NCBI GenBank assembly: GCA_015067565.1
Contig: SVMF01000003.1
Coordinates: 62,001 to 126,000 of the forward strand
DNA: 64,000 nucleotides
DNA from: Oscillospiraceae bacterium
GTDB taxonomy: Bacteria; Bacillota; Clostridia; Oscillospirales; Oscillospiraceae
Direction: 5' to 3'
The notes under the pieces are model-generated. The model was not told the origin of the DNA and searched no databases. It saw nothing but the letters and a program-made list of their open reading frames with translations. Numbering within the stretch: position 1 is the stretch's first letter; every line of letters begins with the position of its first letter. The position numbers and the translations under genes are program-made. Of the stretch, positions 60,401 to 64,000 are shown one piece after another.

Positions 60401-62179
60401 CGCCACCTCGTATCGCTTGTACATGGCAGCCACACCATAGAAACGGAGGTAGGACTTGGGGGTTCTTGCGCTGTCATCTATGGCAGAAATCTTGAGGTCA
60501 AGATTGCGGTTGGTGTCATTGCTTTCTTTGTTTTCCAAGCGAATGACAGCATTGCCTGCAGTGCGGTCAAATTTTCCGTAGGCATAAGCCTCCAGATCCA
60601 GCTTTTCCGTACGGATCCGGAAGGTTTGGCCGCCGTAAGTATCCTTGGTAGAGGTCCATTCGGGGGTAATATACTGATAATAAATGCCGGGAATGTCCTT
60701 CGTACTTTGGGCCCAAACGGAGCCCTTTCTCGCAGTGTAGGTATGGTAATAGGCAATATCGCCGTAGGCGTTGTGCTGTGCGTCGCCCTCCACATAAGCG
60801 CAACTCAGCGTACCGATCTTCAGAGGCTTGTCTCCGTCGCTCTGATTGGTGTCGTATTGGAACATACCTCCGTTGCTGTCGGGAAGAGCAAAATAGTAGG
60901 TTCCCACTTCCACAGGGGGCGTTGCATCGGTAAGGATCCGACCGGTGGGCTCGCCGCTGTTATACTCTACGGTATAGTTCTCCCCGCCGATGGAAATGGA
61001 AAAGCTGCTGGCGCCGCTTTTCTTGGCCATCAGAGATTTGCCCTCGCTTGTAATATGTACCTTGGTCTTCACATATTGGCCGGGCTTACATCCTGCGAGG
61101 GTGTCTAACAGAAGCGTGAAATCACCGGTTCCGCCTACAGGAATCTCATATTTCTTCTCCGTCTCGTAGGGGAGGAAAGTCAGGGTTTCGCTGATGGGCT
61201 CGTAGTTTTCGTGAGCCTTAGCGGTGCTCTCACTGGTGAAAATACGCATATCCACCAGAGAATATTCTGCTCCGGTGCGTCGGACCACTACCGTGGCAAT
61301 CCCGTTCTCGGAGTCATAGCGAGGAGCAGTGAAGGTCACGACAGAGTGTTCCTGAGGTTCATTGTCTGCAATGGAAACAGCCAGATTTGTAACGGAGTAA
61401 GGCTCTACGTTCTCACCATTTATGAGGGAAAGGGAGAAATTCTCCACGCCTTCGGACTCCGTATCCTCCAGGAGACGGAAAGTAACCCATTGCACATTCT
61501 CCCCGGGGGCGAAAGCAAGAACTACGGATGCAGAGTATTCCACATCATCCATAGCAGAAGGAATCATAGACTGGGCGAAAGAAGACAGAAAAGACTCCAC
61601 ATCTGCTCCAACCTCGGTCTTGTAGGTCTCGCGGGTAGGCTGACCCGTAGCTTCCTCTTTCATTTGCGCCAGAGCAGAGATGGGCATATTCGTCTGTGTG
61701 TCGGCGTCGTTCTCTTCGGGTACATCCTGGCAAACTGTCTCCACAGCTGTGGAAGATGCATCGTCCTCTAAAAGATCATCTTGGGCATTGAGGGCTGCAG
61801 TCATGTAGCTCTCCAAAATGGTAGCATCCGATCCGCTCTTCTCCGCATTGGACATGATAAGCTCATAGTCCCTACCGTAGAGAGCAGTCATATCAAAACT
61901 GCGAATCTCCACCTGCGCTTCGGCACGAAGGTCGCCCGCACGGAATACTGGCACCGTGTATTCCTTCTCCGATTCCTCCAAAGATGCGGAGGCTGTTCCG
62001 AAGTAAACCCAATTTCCTTCGGGGACATTCTCAAGCCGAGATGACGCAAGAAGAATCGGCAGGGTACTTTGTTGTTCCACCGCTATAACCGGATTCACGG
62101 GAACAGATCCGGTCAGAAGAAGTGCCAAAGCAAAACAAATTAGTCTTCTTACAATTACTTTCCATATGGTCCTCTTCAT
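54470..62179 (-). CDS. giant secreted SLH-domain surface protein
   Basis: About 2,569 residues. The signal peptide covers roughly residues 1-35 (LICFALALLLTGSVPVNPV). Three Calx-beta-like modules fill about 40-370 (for example TASASLEESEKEYTVPVFRA and ENVQWVTFRLLEDTESEGVE). A long middle part includes a carboxypeptidase-regulatory-like module (QTDKDGYFTLENVSG), then a repeat region with LFWSVCENGQWSEPQIVS and VVLAWVDADRVY that looks like a beta-propeller. Then come CARDB-like modules (VVNNGLLTATGFQV, LTNTGNKPAEATKI), a Big_2 domain (RWSSSDPTVATVDQNGILTA), and three SLH repeats in the last 175 residues (FTDVPTDAYYADAVTWA, FADVSEGAYYYDAV, FADVDPNAYYAQAV; each TFSPDA). SLH domains hold it on pyruvylated wall polymer. 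The start is ATG 62179, or possibly TTG 62185, after GAGGAG. Adhesin or enzyme role unknown. Confidence 0.92.
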   Translation of the reverse strand: MKRTIWKVIVRRLICFALALLLTGSVPVNPVIAVEQQSTLPILLASSRLENVPEGNWVYFGTASASLEESEKEYTVPVFRAGDLRAEAQVEIRSFDMTALYGRDYELIMSNAEKSGSDATILESYMTAALNAQDDLLEDDASSTAVETVCQDVPEENDADTQTNMPISALAQMKEEATGQPTRETYKTEVGADVESFLSSFAQSMIPSAMDDVEYSASVVLAFAPGENVQWVTFRLLEDTESEGVENFSLSLINGENVEPYSVTNLAVSIADNEPQEHSVVTFTAPRYDSENGIATVVVRRTGAEYSLVDMRIFTSESTAKAHENYEPISETLTFLPYETEKKYEIPVGGTGDFTLLLDTLAGCKPGQYVKTKVHITSEGKSLMAKKSGASSFSISIGGENYTVEYNSGEPTGRILTDATPPVEVGTYYFALPDSNGGMFQYDTNQSDGDKPLKIGTLSCAYVEGDAQHNAYGDIAYYHTYTARKGSVWAQSTKDIPGIYYQYITPEWTSTKDTYGGQTFRIRTEKLDLEAYAYGKFDRTAGNAVIRLENKESNDTNRNLDLKISAIDDSARTPKSYLRFYGVAAMYKRYEVAVDTPQKLRFLTGTGASIEADPIQLYIRCGHQSASLVTTDLKRDVYANSEEADANVVFSLDNSKVNEMLGKFATIKGYTITIKPDNDQDENGNTIDNSVTLNYPEDFIAFLQERSRPANIPDYGSESVNREIQKINANLNTIPFDMYFIDWIDAHQKAVVNSDKGYFQRLIFEPKYAYIDVPVTTFAPVNGKNAGFADEQLGNLGSYTYHAGDVLDLHTWCKDAGYEVTGYEVSYDKGVKWNIIRNTDKLELKPGDVDGVYIRPLVEEIKNYIEIRFADEEAKLMEVLGANYGGFVSDELLEDGLKGKHILRINDGITADEQMCPRAGEIYPISFSTYTDEFEGIEFIYYPVITDSFGNSYAGTTFYYVARSDARDNVLTLGYHIVLKEHGSTSFTFNGRLVSNYPPIRSTGTDTEHFGVEGYTITAPGAETKVGEDTLIESVMTQTDKDGYFTLENVSGVSVKPMTLLVSNGSDSQVITITPNSGDIGNIQLDYPATAPEVIDINYSYEKIVNNMEADNTQNSVRIYDDTLLITATVDAKGHKVVGAEFTVYTTTGEVSSFEASYNSDSPGLFTCTIPQMAELLHNGDRVRVRLLTEEIIANDTLRHTFPAVDTGLVFYVENDTVIPKVIQTPETPTMNIPNFGNLNGSASSELLSFQKYYWDEQRTNYSLVVNLGAVLATRNNGTMDNVNEVNQITNSMKKMEEDIGNIMFRNENSLGTGYLDEIQYDLNRMRGDNYDFDWHPKHKEYTEMQDWLDTSERVINNNGKVTNGLAKKYAPSYSGFNSANQLQAQAATTLAFNFTFDPTQNAYVFTTGSVCVGCLVKYDKSWYTTFYGIPIYLNLSGHVATDLTLMYRTKNLESAMPAATFDRLSGNLIGQLSSDQTAELNMHMDVKIKASAGVGICGVLGAKGSLALEMMFLIPMSKDISEEYGVLVMGTGSIGIDLVLTSMDLELAKAAYGAGVYANRTEISFFEGTLKSDLTGSGNRRSANPGGLQFVSHEYASGTSNMSSFGKAPAIRATLQETLRTVLLNDAAERTAPQIIQMDDGRRMIFFIGHRGGDNRLNSRALFWSVCENGQWSEPQIVSNDGTTDASPVALQKNGKVVLAWVDADRVYTETDSLKDKLNALGISMAIYENGKMSQELPLVEDAFFNFAPQLNLVGDTLYCSYMKRDISSVTKDEDLLDFTGLYSTMAYVELDVPSRTVVDEGFTVVEHPVLTDPLVMDYHSATVTLNGQDYMVATYTVDEDENLNTQADRELFLSITNLTLDRTYYPIALTSDQHDQANPRLTEFDGTLYLTWMEHGYLFNMMDVTEILEAFFATEAVGDIYINAEGQDWYRKSDDQLPDLGSGENTFYDLANQGIFPYEQTNFHANENRTTGISDYVLTTDGDDIYIFYTDFGSDEMIDFSKELYGVRYKRDMVEDDVAEEWGFGKSVKITDYGKVIDEFDLYMTPDHKVSLVSNHYEQGIDSEGVAYESSNQLVEIEFSPASSLAVVDDRIALPEAFVAGNTESIHVDVVNNGLLTATGFQVSLTEVTDGKETVVYTESYNTPMDSGEIREIVLPWTVPENTSDMQLKVTVTEQDVEVSKSAEVVTDLPYEAMVLTTDASLDWEGDEAVYTATLTNTGNKPAEATKIGLALSNENEEEDVLLDEMTLPALNSGESAKVTFAYRPKVEDFTDLGAVYLNLKEQTEDGYKKLDGRSLYAHEPMVAEIDGGAETLTLSTDTTRQLTAKIAPWSSIGGKMRWSSSDPTVATVDQNGILTAVAKGSATITVYYDCGITDTITVTVDEHDGTEIPPSHNFTDVPTDAYYADAVTWAVEEGITLGTTATTFSPDAPCTRAQALTFLWRCAGSPEPRITEAPFADVSEGAYYYDAVLWAVEEGIALGTSATTFSPDALCTRAQALTFLWRWRNAPTSEADLPFADVDPNAYYAQAVKWAVEQGITTGTTATTFSPNALCARVQCVTFLWRLCEK

Positions 62180-62227
62180 GTTCAAACTACTCCTCTCAAA
62201 CGATAAGCTATGGGTGGTTCCACAATA

Positions 62228-62256
62228 ATTTTATCATAGATGCAAAAATTTTACAA
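62228..62256 (-). promoter_or_regulatory. promoter of the SLH protein gene
   Basis: Minus-strand TTGTAA, 17-bp spacer, TAAAAT, with TGA directly before the -10 (extended form), about 49 bp before the ATG. The rest of 62180-62569 holds one hairpin and nothing else notable. Confidence 0.7.
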
Positions 62257-62463
62257 GAAGGTGGTATGCTTTTGCAACAATAATTTCGTGTCTAGTAGAA
62301 GCTGCAAGGAAGACGGTATTCCCTACCGTCTATCGTAAGTACCGGTAACGAGAGTATGGGCGAATAGAAAATCCCAACCAGTTCCCACCCGATTGCTTTT
62401 TTAGCGCCTTGGCAGAGTTAATACCAGAAGATTGAAAACGGTCAATATATGTGGTGTAGTAAT

Positions 62464-62511
62464 TAATGTCTGCTGAATAAGCCGCAGTAGCGACTTATTC
62501 AGCAGACATTA
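62464..62511. repeat. 22-bp-stem hairpin sharing its arm with the 47-kb hairpin array
   Basis: TAATGTCTGCTGAATAAGCCGC pairs with GCGACTTATTCAGCAGACATTA with one mismatch, loop AGTA. The arm AATGTCTGCTGAATAAG is identical to the start of the hairpin array at 47206-47222. Here it lies between two minus-strand genes and may terminate the GtrII-like gene's transcript. Confidence 0.75.
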
Positions 62512-62569
62512 AATAAGAAGGGGGACATTAATTGTGTGGAATTCTGATTTCATGAGGCAGAAAATATAC

Positions 62570-64000
62570 TTAGTTATTTCCAAGTCGAATAACAATGTAA
62601 TCTCCGCGGTCTACAATGCTGCCATCGGCAGGCCAGCCGGGCATTTCATCTATCGTTTCCATTGCTTCGTCATACATCTCCATCGTCCCTTGCTCAAAGG
62701 AATATCCCAAATAATTCCAGAACTTATGTAATTCTGTATTTGGTTCGTCAAATGCTTTGACGCCCCATGAAATATAGGAGGTCACGACGGAGCGTGTAAT
62801 TCTTAAGGGATTTGGATGCTCCGGATCGCGCCACGGGCTTCCCGGAATGGAAGAGACGATCTTATACCCGAGCGAACCTTTTTTTACCTCGACATGATCT
62901 GTTATATTTTCGCTCAGAACATAGTTTCCAATTAAGATAACGGGTTTGCTTGTATCAAATTCTTGCAGATCCTGTGCAATCCGGATCATCACATTCCGCT
63001 CTTCCTCATAGCGTACGGTATCCCAATAGATCCAATAATTAAATTGAGATACCTGGAAGAGAATAATGTATGCCGACAGCACCAGTACAGCTTTTCGTAA
63101 GAAAGTGCGGTGCTTTTTGCATCTGAGCAGCGTGTAAACAAACAGATACGCAATAAATGCATCGAAAAATCCTATGATTTGGCTTATTCGGTAGGGCTGT
63201 ACTGCCAAGGTCAGGAAACTCAGTGCAAATATGCTAAAGGCCAGACCGAGGAACAACACAACGATGCTCCATGTTTTTTTCTTGCGGGAATACACGATAC
63301 AAAGTGCGACAGCCAAAACGGCGAACACAACAAATATCGCAATCGTTGGATACCATATTCCGGCCAAGACATAGTGGAATAAAATATCGGTCAGGAAATC
63401 TACGATTCCAAAACCCTCCGGCATAGCAATCTGATTCTTGGCATAATTCTTAATTCCAAAATCAACAAACAGGGAGATCAATGTCTGGATTAAAAACTCG
63501 CTGGCTACACCAATGATAAGGGGAATCACAAAAACCAAGCCCTGAGAGAACAGAGCACGAAACGGGAGCTTCTGTGAACTCTGAATGACCTGCAGGAGTA
63601 GAATTGCAAAGACTGCGCCGATATAGATTATGATAATAGACTCATACCAAGAGGTGACAATTGCGATCAATACAGATGCAACAGCAATGTTACGTTTGCC
63701 ACCCTGCTGCAGATATCTGGTCATATACAGCAGCGCCAATGAGACAAGAAGCATTCCACCACCGACAGAAAGGGTACAGCTGTTATAGGCGAAAAGCTCA
63801 GCGTAGATCGGAGCGGAAATCAACAGGCAAGCAAACACGATTTTGGGGAGCTTGTCAGTACAGCGAATGTATCGGTCAAATAATACGCACAGCGATATGG
63901 CAGAAGCCATCAGGCAGAGCACACCCAATAGGTCAAGAACCCACGCACCCTCATTTGTCAGGCCCAAAAGCTTATGAATTATTGTGCTGGTATAGCGTCC
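62570..64000 (-). CDS. GtrII-like membrane glycosyltransferase, 5' end beyond the window
   Basis: At least 476 residues, open through the right window edge: the frame continues upstream of the TTG at 63967 as GRYTSTIIHKLLGLTNEG without a stop, so the true start lies outside. About ten hydrophobic helices up to residue 290 (including CLLISAPIYAELFAYNSCTL and SWYESIIIIYIGAVFAILLL) and a soluble C-terminal domain from about 320 (DTVRYEEERNVMIRIAQDL, VILIGNY). The GR-x-TS-x2-H-K-L phrase and this layout match the GtrII family of polyprenol-phosphate-dependent glucosyltransferases that decorate surface glycans on the outside. Family assignment is moderately sure; the substrate is unknown. Confidence 0.7.
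   Translation of the reverse strand, partial: GRYTSTIIHKLLGLTNEGAWVLDLLGVLCLMASAISLCVLFDRYIRCTDKLPKIVFACLLISAPIYAELFAYNSCTLSVGGGMLLVSLALLYMTRYLQQGGKRNIAVASVLIAIVTSWYESIIIIYIGAVFAILLLQVIQSSQKLPFRALFSQGLVFVIPLIIGVASEFLIQTLISLFVDFGIKNYAKNQIAMPEGFGIVDFLTDILFHYVLAGIWYPTIAIFVVFAVLAVALCIVYSRKKKTWSIVVLFLGLAFSIFALSFLTLAVQPYRISQIIGFFDAFIAYLFVYTLLRCKKHRTFLRKAVLVLSAYIILFQVSQFNYWIYWDTVRYEEERNVMIRIAQDLQEFDTSKPVILIGNYVLSENITDHVEVKKGSLGYKIVSSIPGSPWRDPEHPNPLRITRSVVTSYISWGVKAFDEPNTELHKFWNYLGYSFEQGTMEMYDEAMETIDEMPGWPADGSIVDRGDYIVIRLGNN

Overview
The window looks like chromosome from a Gram-positive, anaerobic gut-type clostridium, most likely an Oscillospirales/Ruminococcaceae relative. This is inferred from gene content and style: strong GGAGG ribosome binding sites, tight translational coupling, an Rnf-type membrane oxidoreductase next to NfnAB, TagD/TagF-like CDP-glycerol genes, an S-layer-homology (SLH) surface protein, arginine deiminase, and many small non-coding palindromic repeats. 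I see no rRNA, tRNA, CRISPR array, transposase or phage gene.

Layout. (1) About 0.2-18.7 kb, minus strand: one long capsule or exopolysaccharide operon of 17 genes. It runs from an initiating sugar-phosphate transferase (18705) through glycosyltransferases, CDP-glycerol genes, Wzy, pyruvyl transferase, Wzx and an FrhB-like iron-sulfur flavoprotein. It ends with the three-enzyme CapE/CapF/CapG (FnlABC) set for UDP-N-acetyl-L-fucosamine, interrupted by a nucleotidyltransferase-family gene, and a membrane-anchored E2-like acyltransferase homologue. A divergent promoter region separates it from (2) 19.0-22.9 kb, plus strand: potABCD, a polyamine ABC importer whose binding protein carries a C-terminal membrane anchor. 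(3) 23.3-28.7 kb: two CarB-like ATP-grasp enzymes and a LysR regulator on the minus strand, divergent from a TRAP-type large permease and a tiny two-helix partner. (4) 29.1-32.8 kb, minus: nitroreductase, rlmH, arcA, mtaB. (5) 32.9-34.3 kb, plus: an HPr-like protein without the phosphorylatable histidine and a D,D-carboxypeptidase.

(6) 35.2-45.5 kb, plus: a redox locus with nfnA-nfnB, then a tandem-repeat lipoprotein, apbE, rnfC, rnfD, rnfG, rnfE, rnfA, a NusG-II-domain protein and a Gx-type membrane protein. No rnfB is present, and RnfG is about double length with two FMN-binding halves. (7) 45.5-47.1 kb, minus: a cysteine hydrolase and an M42 aminopeptidase. (8) 47.2-47.45 kb: a run of six consecutive hairpins just downstream of an extended -10 promoter, a candidate structured RNA. 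(9) 47.7-48.9 kb, plus: GNAT acetyltransferase and EFR1-type flavodoxin/ferredoxin. (10) 48.9-52.6 kb, minus: a compact four-gene operon of an N-formylglutamate-amidohydrolase-like enzyme, an unrecognised membrane-anchored protein and two RimK-type ATP-grasp ligases. I consider this the best candidate for an undescribed biosynthetic or protein-modifying system. (11) 52.6-54.4 kb: gene-free repeats, including two 517-bp direct copies whose ends are 20-bp inverted repeats. (12) 54.5-62.2 kb, minus: a 2.57-thousand-residue secreted SLH protein. (13) 62.6-64.0 kb, minus: a GtrII-like membrane glycosyltransferase cut by the window edge.

Together the genes describe a cell investing heavily in its envelope (capsule, SLH protein, teichoic-type precursor, glycosyltransferases) and running ferredoxin/NAD(P)H-based membrane energetics. 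All functions are assigned by reading sequence motifs; no database search was run.
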